Below are positions 26,269-33,990 of a DNA stretch of 33,990 bases, piece by piece. Made by a program: the position numbers and the translations under genes. The first letter of the stretch is position 1; every line of letters begins with the position of its first letter. The DNA is from an uncultured Oscillospiraceae bacterium (GTDB lineage: Bacteria; Bacillota; Clostridia; Oscillospirales; Ruminococcaceae): positions 1-33,990 of the forward strand of contig CAKSPU010000028.1 of NCBI GenBank assembly GCA_934486875.1. Reading direction: 5' to 3'. The notes below the pieces were generated by a model. It was not told the DNA's origin. It saw only the letters and a list, made by a program, of their open reading frames with translations, and made no database searches.

Positions 26269-26910
26269 TTAGTATCGGTCTTTCATAAATTCAGCCGCTT
26301 CATCGGAGGAATAGAGAAAATCAAAGCTGCCCTTTTCCGCCTGCATACAGGTCTCCAGCACATTTGCATAAAGCTTAAGTTTTCTGTATATGCCCTCGCT
26401 GTCGGAGGGGAAAAACGACCTGTCAAGGAGAAATGTGAGCATTGCGATTATCATTTCCGAGCCTTCCTCGGGGAAATCCGCACGGATACTGCCCTTTTCT
26501 GTGCCTTCCGCAAGAAGCTTTGACAGAATGGGGGATATGGTCCGCACCGCCGTCATCATCATTTTCATTCTCAGCACGGGGTTTTCCTGAACGTGAAAAT
26601 AAACGATGATGTTTTTGCGCTTGTCGCAAAATTCCTGCCTGAGTACCGACCTGAACAGCGATTTTATCTTTGAAAGAGGGTCGCTTGTGTCATTTATATC
26701 AGCAAAATATTCGCTTATAGCGGTGGCGTAGCTGCGTTCTATGACGGCATTCACGATATCGTCCTTGCTGTCAAAATAGTAGTAGATGCTGCCCTTGGCG
26801 ATGCCTGCCTTGCCTGCGATCATCTCAACGGAGATGTCCTTGTCGGGAATGCCGCACATCAGCGTTTCCGCAGCGTCAAGGATATGTTCTCTTTTTTTGT
26901 TTACACGCAT
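26269..26910 (-). CDS. TetR family transcriptional regulator
   Basis: The 213-residue protein has an N-terminal TetR helix-turn-helix (about residues 8-52: ILDAAETLMC...ISVEMIAGKAGIAKGSIYYYFDSKDDIV) and an all-helical C-terminal ligand and dimer domain. TetR proteins beside efflux pumps usually repress the pump until a drug binds. The MATE gene downstream on the same strand, with a palindrome at its start site, is the likely target. The ribosome site AGGAGG is 8 nt before the ATG. Only the T-tract of the tRNA terminator separates it from tRNA-Pro, so it lacks an evident promoter of its own. Confidence 0.9.
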   Translation of the reverse strand: MRVNKKREHILDAAETLMCGIPDKDISVEMIAGKAGIAKGSIYYYFDSKDDIVNAVIERSYATAISEYFADINDTSDPLSKIKSLFRSVLRQEFCDKRKNIIVYFHVQENPVLRMKMMMTAVRTISPILSKLLAEGTEKGSIRADFPEEGSEMIIAMLTFLLDRSFFPSDSEGIYRKLKLYANVLETCMQAEKGSFDFLYSSDEAAEFMKDRY

Positions 26911-26936
26911 TTTTTGACCCTCCTTTTTTTAATAAT

Positions 26937-26972
26937 AAAAAAACATCTGCAAAGAAAACTTTGCAGATGTTT
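26937..26972 (-). terminator. tRNA-Pro terminator
   Basis: A perfect 14-bp stem (AAACATCTGCAAAG with its complement, four-base loop) ends in a T-tract on the minus strand. It starts at the CCA end of the tRNA. Confidence 0.88.
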
Positions 26973-27049
26973 GGTCGGAGTGACGGGACTTGAACCCACG
27001 GCCTCTACCACCCCAAGGTAGCGCTCTAGCCAAACTGAGCTACACCCCG
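26972..27049 (-). tRNA. tRNA-Pro, anticodon GGG
   Basis: A 78-nt cloverleaf with encoded CCA. Acceptor stem CGGGGTG/CACTCCG (one G-U), D-arm with TAGCTCAGTTTGGCTAGAGC, anticodon stem CTACC/GGTAG with loop TTGGGGT (anticodon GGG at 27014-27012), and T-loop TTCAAGT. It reads CCC and CCU proline codons. It has its own promoter and terminator. Confidence 0.93.
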
Positions 27050-27098
27050 ACGATTTGGGATTTTGTTGTTTCTGAGTATCTCTCTCAGCGACTTTATT

Positions 27099-27127
27099 AT
27101 TATAGCATACGGATAATCATTTGTCAA
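27099..27127 (-). promoter_or_regulatory. tRNA-Pro promoter
   Basis: On the minus strand a perfect TTGACA (27127-27122), 17 bp, and a perfect TATAAT (27104-27099), about 50 nt before the mature tRNA 5' end. Confidence 0.85.
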
Positions 27128-27272
27128 GCGTTTTTCAAAATTTTTCTCCAAAATTTTTAGCGCCTGAAATTGGCTTGCCTGTGGGCATTGCAACGCTTAT
27201 GAACGAATCTGATAACTTTATTTACAAAAAATAAATATATTTTAATTTCCCATAAAGCTTTTTTGTCACTCC

Positions 27273-27302
27273 TTGACAGGATTTGCTTTAATATGGTATA
27301 AT
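27273..27302 (+). promoter_or_regulatory. comEC-holA promoter
   Basis: Perfect TTGACA (27273-27278) and TATAAT (27297-27302) with an 18-bp spacer. The AT-rich 27128-27272 stretch upstream holds no gene I can support. Confidence 0.8.
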
Positions 27303-27342
27303 ATCAGCATCAGTGCAGGATTTTCGGGGAAGGTGCAGACTT

Positions 27343-29457
27343 ATGACACGTAAAGCGGCGGTGCTCGGTTCGGGCTATCTGGCAGGACTTCTGCTGGCTT
27401 CCTTTGCGGCGCTGTGGCTGTCATTCGCAGGTGGCGGACTGCTTCTTTGCTTCGGGATCATTATGCTGGCAGTCCTTCGTCCCGAAAAAAGCGGTCGGCT
27501 GTTCGCATTTTCCGCTGCGGCTATCTCCTGCGGAGTCGGTATGCTGCTTTACAGCGGCTATGACGCTTTTATCTGCCGTGATATCGTTTCCCGAAGCGGT
27601 TCGCAGTTTATCGGCAGCGCTGTTATAAAGGACGTGACCGTTTATTCCGAGGAAAGCGCTTTCTGCACCGCACGCATTTACTTCCCCGACGGCAGAAAGG
27701 CTGACATCGGCTGGTATGCCGATACATCTGAGCCTGTGCGTGGTGATACGGCGCAGCTTTCAGGCACATTTTACGCTCCCGAGAACACGGGCTTTCGGAA
27801 CACTGCGGACTATTACCGCTCAAAAAATATCTTTCTTCTCCTTGACACCGACAGCCAGGAGTATACCGTAAAGGAGCACAATATTTTCCGTGTCCTCAGA
27901 AATTTCCGTGAAAACGCCGTAAGCGTCATTCGCAGGTATGTGCCTTCAGATGAAGGGGAGCTGCTTATCGGAATGACCTTCGGAAACAGCGAGTGGGATA
28001 TTTCTCAGAAAGCGGAAAATGCCCTTTACCGCTCAGGGGTGGGTCACGTTGCATCTGTTTCGGGTATGCATATGGCTGTGGCGGCGGGAATCGCCTCTGC
28101 GATATCGGTGGCTTTGTCACTGTCAAAACGGGGCAAGCTCATATTTATTACAATAGTATGCCTGCTGTTCGCCCTGACAGCTGACCTTGGCATTTCGGTG
28201 CTGAGAGCCTTTATAATGACGGTCATCGTCTATTCGGGTGAGCTTTTCAGGCGGCAGAATGACCCTCTTTCATCACTTTGCATAGCTGCATTTATCCTTA
28301 CCTGCACCACCCCTTTTGCGGTGCGGGACACATCGTTTATGCTCTCATTTTCGGGAGTGCTCGGTGCGGCAGTCATTTCTCCCGCAGTTTCGGAGAGCAT
28401 CAGCTCGGCTTATAAAAAGCGGTTTGAGAAAAATTTGGGTTGGGTGGGGCTTGTTTATTCTGCGGTAACGGCGGTGTGCGCAGCTCTTGCGGTGCTGCCT
28501 GCATCGGCGCTGAGCCTTGATGAATTGTCAGTGGCTGCACCCGTTTCCAACCTGCTTCTGTCCCCGTTTTTCACGGCGGCAATGATAATTTCAATGACAG
28601 GAGCGGTGCTTACGGTATTGCCCTTTCACTGGCTTTCCGGCGGCATATTTCTTGCAGGGGGATTTGTCTGCAAATTCCTGCTTTGGGCGGCAGATGTCAT
28701 CGGCTCGCTGCCATTTGCGGTCATACCGTCGGGGCTTGCTGTGACCGCTCCGCTGATACTTCTTGCAATGATATCCACGGGGATATCTATGCTTGTGATG
28801 AAAAACAGGTCGGCGGTGATCCTCACCGTTTCGGCGGCTGTGCTTATCTGCACGGTATGCATTTCGGCGTACAGAGCCGTGCCATATGAATACGCAAGAA
28901 TAGCGCTTCTCACAAATGGCAGGGGAGGGGTGCTCATTGTAAATGATGACGGATATACTGAGATATTTGATTTTTCGGGGAGCAAAAGCGGTGTCCGTGC
29001 CGCAGTACGTTATGTCAAAAGGTATGATGAGGGAAATGTGGGAGCGGTGTATCTCACGAACAAGCAGGGATTCTGCGCCCCTCTTTACAGTTCTGCCTTT
29101 CCCGATGCAAGGATAATTTCATCAGATGAAAATGTCGGCTTGACATATGCTTCAAAGGGTAATATAATTAAATTCGGCGGCATTTCCTGCACCCCTTGCG
29201 ACGGATATTTCACCGTGAATACAGGAGGAGCGGACATTATATGCATCTATAAAAAATGCACGCCTGCCGAAAAAAGCTTTGATATGTGTATTTACAGCAC
29301 CTCCGCAGAGGCAGATGTGAATGCTGATATCACAGCTTTTGCAAAAAAGAGCAGCGCAAAGGTGTCTGCGGACACAGTGACCGTAATGGGCGGCGGCGAA
29401 TTTGTTGCCTATGACGGCGGAATTTATGTGGCGGAGGGCAGAAAATGGCTTCGGTAA
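27343..29457 (+). CDS. comEC: ComEC/Rec2-type DNA uptake channel with degenerate C-terminal domain
   Basis: ComEC forms the inner-membrane channel that takes up single-stranded DNA. The 704-residue protein has N-terminal membrane helices, an external OB-like region (about residues 80-170) and the competence domain with the family motif GVGHVASVSGMHMAVAAG. Many further membrane segments reach to about residue 505. Full-length ComEC proteins end in a metallo-beta-lactamase-like domain with HxHxDH; here the last 185 residues keep some of that fold's spacing but show no such motif and no DVGQGDA. I start at ATG 27343, 9 nt after GAAGG; a GTG at 27313 is possible. It overlaps holA by 13 bp, the usual clostridial order. 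No other competence genes are on the window. Confidence 0.88.
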   Translation: MTRKAAVLGSGYLAGLLLASFAALWLSFAGGGLLLCFGIIMLAVLRPEKSGRLFAFSAAAISCGVGMLLYSGYDAFICRDIVSRSGSQFIGSAVIKDVTVYSEESAFCTARIYFPDGRKADIGWYADTSEPVRGDTAQLSGTFYAPENTGFRNTADYYRSKNIFLLLDTDSQEYTVKEHNIFRVLRNFRENAVSVIRRYVPSDEGELLIGMTFGNSEWDISQKAENALYRSGVGHVASVSGMHMAVAAGIASAISVALSLSKRGKLIFITIVCLLFALTADLGISVLRAFIMTVIVYSGELFRRQNDPLSSLCIAAFILTCTTPFAVRDTSFMLSFSGVLGAAVISPAVSESISSAYKKRFEKNLGWVGLVYSAVTAVCAALAVLPASALSLDELSVAAPVSNLLLSPFFTAAMIISMTGAVLTVLPFHWLSGGIFLAGGFVCKFLLWAADVIGSLPFAVIPSGLAVTAPLILLAMISTGISMLVMKNRSAVILTVSAAVLICTVCISAYRAVPYEYARIALLTNGRGGVLIVNDDGYTEIFDFSGSKSGVRAAVRYVKRYDEGNVGAVYLTNKQGFCAPLYSSAFPDARIISSDENVGLTYASKGNIIKFGGISCTPCDGYFTVNTGGADIICIYKKCTPAEKSFDMCIYSTSAEADVNADITAFAKKSSAKVSADTVTVMGGGEFVAYDGGIYVAEGRKWLR

Positions 29458-30524
29458 ACGAAAAGGAGCTTTCGAGGATAATAAAAAGCGGCGAGCTGTC
29501 GGGGGCATACTATCTTTACGGCACTGACCGCTATGCCGTTGAAAAATACTGTAAGGCAATGGTGGAAAAGACGGTGAAAAAGGGCGATGAAGCCTATAAT
29601 CTGCACAGCTTTGCAGGCCGTGACCTTGATGTGGAGGGACTTTCCGAGGTCTGCGATGCATTCCCGATGTTTGCGGACAAGCTCTGCGTTACCGTGGGCG
29701 ACCTCGATATGGAGGAAGAAACAAAGCAGCGGCAGGGACACAAAAGCATAACCGCCGACCGAATGAAGCTGCTTACTCAGACCGTTTCAGGTGTCCCCGA
29801 AACCACCGTGCTCATTTTCTATGCCCCGAACATTGACGTGTGCGGCGGAAAAAAGAAGCCTACGGCGAAAAACAAGAAGCTCATCGACCTGATAGCGAAA
29901 AACGGCACTGTATGCGAGCTGAATGTCAAGAGCAGGGCGGAGAACATAAAAATGATATCCGCACTTATCTCAAAGCAGGGCAGCACCATTGACGAGCGTG
30001 CGGCGGGACTTGTTCTCGACCGCTGCGGCGGCGATATGAATATGGTGGTCAACGAAACTGACAAGCTTGCGGCGTATGCAAACGGCGGACATATTACCGA
30101 AAGCGATGTTGCGATGCTCACCCCCGACAGCTCCGATGCAAAGTCCTATGACCTTGCAAATGCGGTGGCGACCGGGAATATGAGCCGTGCCACGGAGCTT
30201 TACAGCGAGCTTACTGCCGACCCCGAGAACACCCCCGTGTATCTCCTCTATGTCCTTGCGGGCAGTATGAACGACCTGTACAGAGCACGGCTTGCCCTTG
30301 ACAGCGGCAAGAGCATAAGCGATGTTGTGCAGGATTTCGGATATCAGGCTAACCTTGAATTTCGTGTGAGGAATGCGTTTTCGGCTGTGCGGAAAACAAG
30401 CACGGAAAAGCTGAGGCGCTGTCTTGAGATACTTGCAAATGCCGATATGGCGATGAAAACGGGAGCAGGCGACCCTGCGGTAATACTTGAAAAGGCTATC
30501 GTTTCGATGCTTTCGGAGAGATGA
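29445..30524 (+). CDS. holA: DNA polymerase III subunit delta
   Basis: HolA opens the beta sliding clamp within the clamp loader. The 359-residue protein matches the family in length and layout: an N-terminal AAA+-like domain (AYYLYGTDRYAVEKYC, where the Walker A motif is lost, as is normal for delta), the FPMFADKLCVTV segment, then YDLANAVATGNMSRATELY and the helical collar domain to EKAIVSML. GGAGGG precedes the ATG within comEC. The comEC-holA order is common in Firmicutes. The repeat hairpin at 30569, followed by ATTTTT, may act as its terminator. Confidence 0.93.
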   Translation: MASVNEKELSRIIKSGELSGAYYLYGTDRYAVEKYCKAMVEKTVKKGDEAYNLHSFAGRDLDVEGLSEVCDAFPMFADKLCVTVGDLDMEEETKQRQGHKSITADRMKLLTQTVSGVPETTVLIFYAPNIDVCGGKKKPTAKNKKLIDLIAKNGTVCELNVKSRAENIKMISALISKQGSTIDERAAGLVLDRCGGDMNMVVNETDKLAAYANGGHITESDVAMLTPDSSDAKSYDLANAVATGNMSRATELYSELTADPENTPVYLLYVLAGSMNDLYRARLALDSGKSISDVVQDFGYQANLEFRVRNAFSAVRKTSTEKLRRCLEILANADMAMKTGAGDPAVILEKAIVSMLSER

Positions 30525-30568
30525 TATATTATAATAAAAAGTGCTTTTAATATAATGACTGATAACAA

Positions 30569-30593
30569 TGTAGGGGACGGGTTTCCCGTCCCG
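30569..30593. repeat. Dispersed palindromic repeat, copy 2
   Basis: 25 bp identical and in the same orientation as 18734-18758. It lies 44 nt after holA; its 8-bp stem is followed by ATTTTT, so this copy may serve as a terminator. Confidence 0.7.
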
Positions 30594-30673
30594 ATTTTTC
30601 CTGTAATTAAAGGAAATATCTGAATTTATTGTCAGTTATTATATAACAGAGCGAAAATAAAGGAAGAATAATT

Positions 30674-31282
30674 TTGATAAATATTGACAGAGCCGTTATT
30701 GTTGAGGGAAAGTATGATAAGATAAAGCTTTCCTCGGTGATAAACGGCGTAATAATCTGCACTGACGGCTTTCACATTTTCAAGGACAGGGACAAAATGA
30801 GCATTATCCGCCATTATGCGGAAAAAACGGGCATAATAATCCTGACCGACAGCGACAGCGCAGGCTTCAAGATAAGAAATTATCTGAAAGGCTCTGTGAA
30901 AAACGGCAGCATCGTGAACGTTTATATCCCCGACATTTTCGGCAAGGAGCGGCGAAAGGCAGAGCCGTCAAAGGAGGGGAAGCTCGGCGTTGAGGGAATG
31001 AGCGAGGGGATACTCCTTGATGCATTCCGCAGGGCGGGCATCGTCTGCGAAGAGGGCGAAAAAAAGAGCGGCGGCATTGACAAAATGCTGCTTTATGAGC
31101 TGGGGTATTCGGGAGTTCCCGACGCTTCCGCAAAGCGCAGAGCGCTGCTTGGAAGACTTGGGCTGCCCGAGCTTATGACCGCTTCCGCCATTGCGGATAT
31201 CCTGAACACGATGATAACAGCCGATGAGCTTGCGGATATCACGGCGGAAATTGATGCAGGTGCGGTGAAAGGAGAAGTTTAA
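30674..31282 (+). CDS. TOPRIM-domain protein, RNase M5-like with DUF4093-like C-terminus
   Basis: The 202-residue protein begins with a TOPRIM fold: VIVEGKYDKIKL (Glu of the first motif), GIIILTDSDSAGFKIR (DxD motif) and a GVEGMSEG segment like that of RNase M5, which matures 5S rRNA. The second half (about residues 115-200, GGIDKMLLYELGYSGVPDASAKRRALLGRLGLP) resembles DUF4093. Such proteins are often annotated as ribonuclease M5 relatives; whether this one cuts 5S rRNA is not shown. It starts with TTG 7 nt after AAAGGAAG. Only 2 bp separate it from the MBOAT gene, so they are cotranscribed. I see no clear promoter. Confidence 0.75.
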   Translation: MINIDRAVIVEGKYDKIKLSSVINGVIICTDGFHIFKDRDKMSIIRHYAEKTGIIILTDSDSAGFKIRNYLKGSVKNGSIVNVYIPDIFGKERRKAEPSKEGKLGVEGMSEGILLDAFRRAGIVCEEGEKKSGGIDKMLLYELGYSGVPDASAKRRALLGRLGLPELMTASAIADILNTMITADELADITAEIDAGAVKGEV

Positions 31283-31284
31283 AC

Positions 31285-32745
31285 TTGGTTTTTTCGGAGC
31301 TTTGCTTTCTGTACTATTTTCTCCCTGTTGTAATGCTTTTGTATTTCGTTTCAAACAACAAGATCAGAAACGTGATAATCTTCATTACAGGGCTGCTTTT
31401 TTATGCCTGGGGAGAGCCTTTTTATGTAATAATAATGCTGCTGTCCACCCTTATCGACTACACGGCGGGACGGCTTATGGACAAATATGATGACGACAAC
31501 AAAAAACGTAGGATTTGCCTTATCGTCTCGGTTTGTATGAACGTGGGACTGCTTGCGGTGTTTAAGTACAGCGATTTCATTTTCGACAGCATAAACGGAC
31601 TTCTCGGAACGGCGATAACAAATCCCGTGGTGCTTGTGAACCGCTCACTCAACAAGCTGTACCCCTTCGGGCTAAACGAAAAGCGTGTTGATCTTCCCGT
31701 GGGGATCTCGTTCTTCACGTTCCAGTCAATGTCATACACGATTGATCTTTATCTGAGAAATATAAAGGTGCAGAAGAGCTTTCTCAATTTCAGCTCCTAC
31801 GTGTCTCTGTTCCCTCAGATAGTTGCGGGACCGATCGTGCGCTATGAGCAGGTGGCAGGAGAGCTGGAGTCACGCTCGGTCACTGTTCCGAAAATAAGTG
31901 CGGGAGCGGCGCTTTTTGTAAAGGGACTTGCCAAAAAGGTGCTCCTTGCCAATAATGTGGGCGTGATCTGGACGCAGGTAAAGGCTATGGATTACGGCAG
32001 CATTTCGGCAGCTACAGCGTGGCTCGGCATTCTCGCATTCACATTCCAGATATACTTTGACTTCTCGGGATATTCTGATATGGCGAGCGGACTTGGAAAA
32101 ATGCTGGGCTTTGAGTTCCCGAAAAACTTTGACCACCCTTACATCTCCAGATCCGTCAGCGAGTTCTGGCGCAGGTGGCATATCACTCTCGGCAGCTGGT
32201 TCAGGTCATACGTTTATATCCCCCTCGGCGGCAACCGCTGCGGTGCTGCAAAGACATACAGAAACCTTATTATAGTATGGGCTCTCACGGGTCTGTGGCA
32301 CGGCGCAAGCTGGAATTTCGTGCTGTGGGGACTGTATTTCGGACTGCTCATCATCATCGAGCGGCTCGGCTTCGGCAAGGTGCTTGAAAAGCTGCCCTCC
32401 TGGGTAAGTATGCTGTACACATTCATTGCCGTTGTGTTCGGCTGGGTGCTTTTCGATACGGACACTCTCAGCGATGCGGGGCATTTCATTGCCGCAATGT
32501 TCGGCGCAGGCGGCAGCACTGTTGACGGATATTTCAAGTACACAATAGTGTCAAACTGCTTCCTCCTTGTGATGTGCATACTCATTTCAGGTGGCTTGGG
32601 CAGCAGGATATCCGAATATGCGGGAGAGAAGAGCAGGAGCTTCAAGGCAGTCTCCACAGCCGTTCTTGTAACGGGCGGACTGCTCCTCTGCACGGCATAT
32701 CTTGTGGACGCAAGCTACAATCCGTTTTTGTATTTCAGATTTTAA
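31285..32745 (+). CDS. MBOAT O-acyltransferase (AlgI/DltB-like)
   Basis: This 486-residue polytopic membrane enzyme should move acetyl groups across the membrane for attachment to an exported polysaccharide or wall polymer. The TTG start gives VFSELCFLYYFLPVVMLLYF, the usual AlgI-type opening. The signatures PQIVAGPIVRYEQ, SVSEFWRRWHITLGSWFRSYVYIPLGGN (His299) and GLWHGASWNFVLWG (catalytic His339) are present. AAAGGAG lies 10 nt before the start. The partner DHHW protein follows 14 bp later. Target polymer unknown. DltB is a relative, but no dlt genes are present. Confidence 0.92.
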   Translation: MVFSELCFLYYFLPVVMLLYFVSNNKIRNVIIFITGLLFYAWGEPFYVIIMLLSTLIDYTAGRLMDKYDDDNKKRRICLIVSVCMNVGLLAVFKYSDFIFDSINGLLGTAITNPVVLVNRSLNKLYPFGLNEKRVDLPVGISFFTFQSMSYTIDLYLRNIKVQKSFLNFSSYVSLFPQIVAGPIVRYEQVAGELESRSVTVPKISAGAALFVKGLAKKVLLANNVGVIWTQVKAMDYGSISAATAWLGILAFTFQIYFDFSGYSDMASGLGKMLGFEFPKNFDHPYISRSVSEFWRRWHITLGSWFRSYVYIPLGGNRCGAAKTYRNLIIVWALTGLWHGASWNFVLWGLYFGLLIIIERLGFGKVLEKLPSWVSMLYTFIAVVFGWVLFDTDTLSDAGHFIAAMFGAGGSTVDGYFKYTIVSNCFLLVMCILISGGLGSRISEYAGEKSRSFKAVSTAVLVTGGLLLCTAYLVDASYNPFLYFRF

Positions 32746-32759
32746 GAGGGTGAGTACCA

Positions 32760-33950
32760 ATGAGTAAGAACAAGACCGCACAGACACGGACTGCGGCTCA
32801 GAGAGAGCAGCGGACAGAGGTGATAGCATCTATCGTAACGGTGCTCCTTTTCTTCGGAATACTTGTGGGCTTCGGACTTGTCACCGTGTTTTCCGAAAAG
32901 GAGACCTTTTCCGAGACACAGAACAGAAAGCTTGCGGATTTTCCTCAGATATCGGGCAAAAGCATATACAGCGGAAAATTTACAAGCGGCGTTGAGGACT
33001 ATATTTCCGACCATTTTGCGGGCCACGACAGATGGATAGCCGCAAAGACCGCCGCCGAGCTTCTTTCGGGAAAAAGAGAGCGCAATGACATATATATCCT
33101 TGATGACAGGCTTGTGGAGAAGATCGCTGAGCCCGATATGGACGAGGTGTCAAAGAGCGCAATGGGAATAAAGCAGTTTGCGGAGGATAACAATATCCTG
33201 CCCTATGTGATGATAGTTCCCACACAGGCGGAGATCTACAAAAGCGAGCTTCCCGCAAATGCGCCCAATCCCGACCAGCAGTCATTCATAAACGATGTTT
33301 ATTCTATGCTTGACGGCTGTGCAGTACCCATTGACGTGTATTCCGTGATGAGCGCCAACAAGGACAGCTACATCTACTACAGGACCGACCACCACTGGAC
33401 AACACAGGGAGCATTCCTTGCGTATACGGCAGCCGCAAAGAAAATGGACATCACGCCCCTTTCGGTCGGTGACTATGACATCGACCACGCCTCCGATTCC
33501 TTCAAGGGCACGTTTTATTCAAAGGTGCTTTACGAGGGCATCGAGCCTGACAGCATCGACATATGGCTCCCTGCGGACAGGGAGGAGGAGCCTGAGGTGG
33601 AGATATATTCCACCTTCGGCGCAGACCCCGAGATCCACAAGGGAATGTATTTCAGGGAATACCTTGATGTAAAGGACAAATACAGCACATTTTTCGGCAC
33701 GAATCAGCCGATGATAACCATTCGCACGGGCAATCAGGGCGGAAAGCTCCTTGTTTTCAAGGACAGCTATGCACACTGCTTTGTGCCCTTTATGACCGAG
33801 CATTTCAGCGAGATAACAATGGTCGATCTGCGATATATCCAGATGTCCTACAAGGATATCATAGATGTTTCGGGTTATGATAAGGTGTTGTTTCTTTACA
33901 ATGCTTCAACGTTTATGTCGGACAGAAATCTGAAAAAGTTGATGTACTGA
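32760..33950 (+). CDS. DHHW/AlgX-like SGNH acetyltransferase partner
   Basis: The 396-residue protein has one N-terminal membrane segment (about residues 22-45) and an extracellular SGNH-hydrolase-like domain. RTDHHWTTQGAF holds the Asp210-His211-His212-Trp213 block that names the DHHW family, and FKDSYAHCFVPF supplies the probable Ser. In alginate-type systems the MBOAT protein passes acetyl to such a protein, which esterifies the polymer outside. Directly downstream of the MBOAT gene with a GAGGGTG ribosome site, it forms a standard pair. A hairpin follows the stop. Confidence 0.9.
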   Translation: MSKNKTAQTRTAAQREQRTEVIASIVTVLLFFGILVGFGLVTVFSEKETFSETQNRKLADFPQISGKSIYSGKFTSGVEDYISDHFAGHDRWIAAKTAAELLSGKRERNDIYILDDRLVEKIAEPDMDEVSKSAMGIKQFAEDNNILPYVMIVPTQAEIYKSELPANAPNPDQQSFINDVYSMLDGCAVPIDVYSVMSANKDSYIYYRTDHHWTTQGAFLAYTAAAKKMDITPLSVGDYDIDHASDSFKGTFYSKVLYEGIEPDSIDIWLPADREEEPEVEIYSTFGADPEIHKGMYFREYLDVKDKYSTFFGTNQPMITIRTGNQGGKLLVFKDSYAHCFVPFMTEHFSEITMVDLRYIQMSYKDIIDVSGYDKVLFLYNASTFMSDRNLKKLMY

Positions 33951-33954
33951 TGAA

Positions 33955-33986
33955 AATGCCCTCTCCACAGTGTTGGAGAGGGCATT
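33955..33986. terminator. Hairpin after the DHHW gene
   Basis: A 13-bp stem (AATGCCCTCTCCA with TGGAGAGGGCATT) lies 5 nt after the stop. The window ends four bases later without a visible T-run, so orientation is uncertain. Confidence 0.65.
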
Positions 33987-33990
33987 CAGC

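Overview
The window looks like chromosomal DNA of a Gram-positive, probably motile anaerobe of the Ruminococcus/Oscillospiraceae type. This is inferred from gene content: a spoIIR sporulation gene, a CdaA-CdaR pair, a comEC-holA pair, strong GGAGG-type ribosome binding sites, and nearly every intergenic gap carrying a TTGACA-17-TATAAT promoter or a hairpin plus T-tract terminator. I see no rRNA, phage genes, CRISPR array or recognisable transposase. One tRNA gene is present.

Region by region. 1-3900: the tail of an unknown gene, spoIIR (-), then a three-gene + operon of unknown function encoding a lipoprotein and two membrane-anchored DUF4230-like proteins. 3900-13160: a pentose and plant-polysaccharide locus. 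araA, a FGGY ribulokinase and araD form a minus-strand operon divergent from an AraR-type GntR/LacI regulator. They are followed by enolase (-), an intracellular GH43 glycosidase and a GH27 glycosidase. Matching 10-bp motifs just downstream of the araA and araR promoters are probable AraR operators. The locus would take arabinose-, xylose- or galactose-containing oligomers to free sugars and L-arabinose to xylulose 5-phosphate. 13200-16440: a chemoreceptor, dtd, two very small genes and a BrnT/BrnA toxin-antitoxin pair. 16490-18640: a 654-residue flagellin with a sigma-28 promoter and a structured leader. 18640-19080: a repeat hairpin and a candidate free-standing small RNA gene. 19115-21414: cdaA and cdaR, the c-di-AMP synthase and its partner. 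21475-24675: an ABC transporter pair and a membrane-linked XRE regulator. 24676-27130: a hairpin element, a MATE exporter, a TetR regulator and tRNA-Pro(GGG), all on the minus strand. 27270-30524: comEC and holA. 30660-33950: a TOPRIM protein and an MBOAT/DHHW pair for O-acetylation of an exported polymer.

Points most worth a second look: the small RNA at 18820-18944; the DUF4230-like/lipoprotein operon; the terminator placed between the MATE promoter and its ribosome binding site; the 102-bp inverted-repeat element that supplies the MATE stop codon; the mosaic flagellin; the changed DGA and RHR motifs of CdaA; and a ComEC whose C-terminal domain has lost its metal-binding motif.
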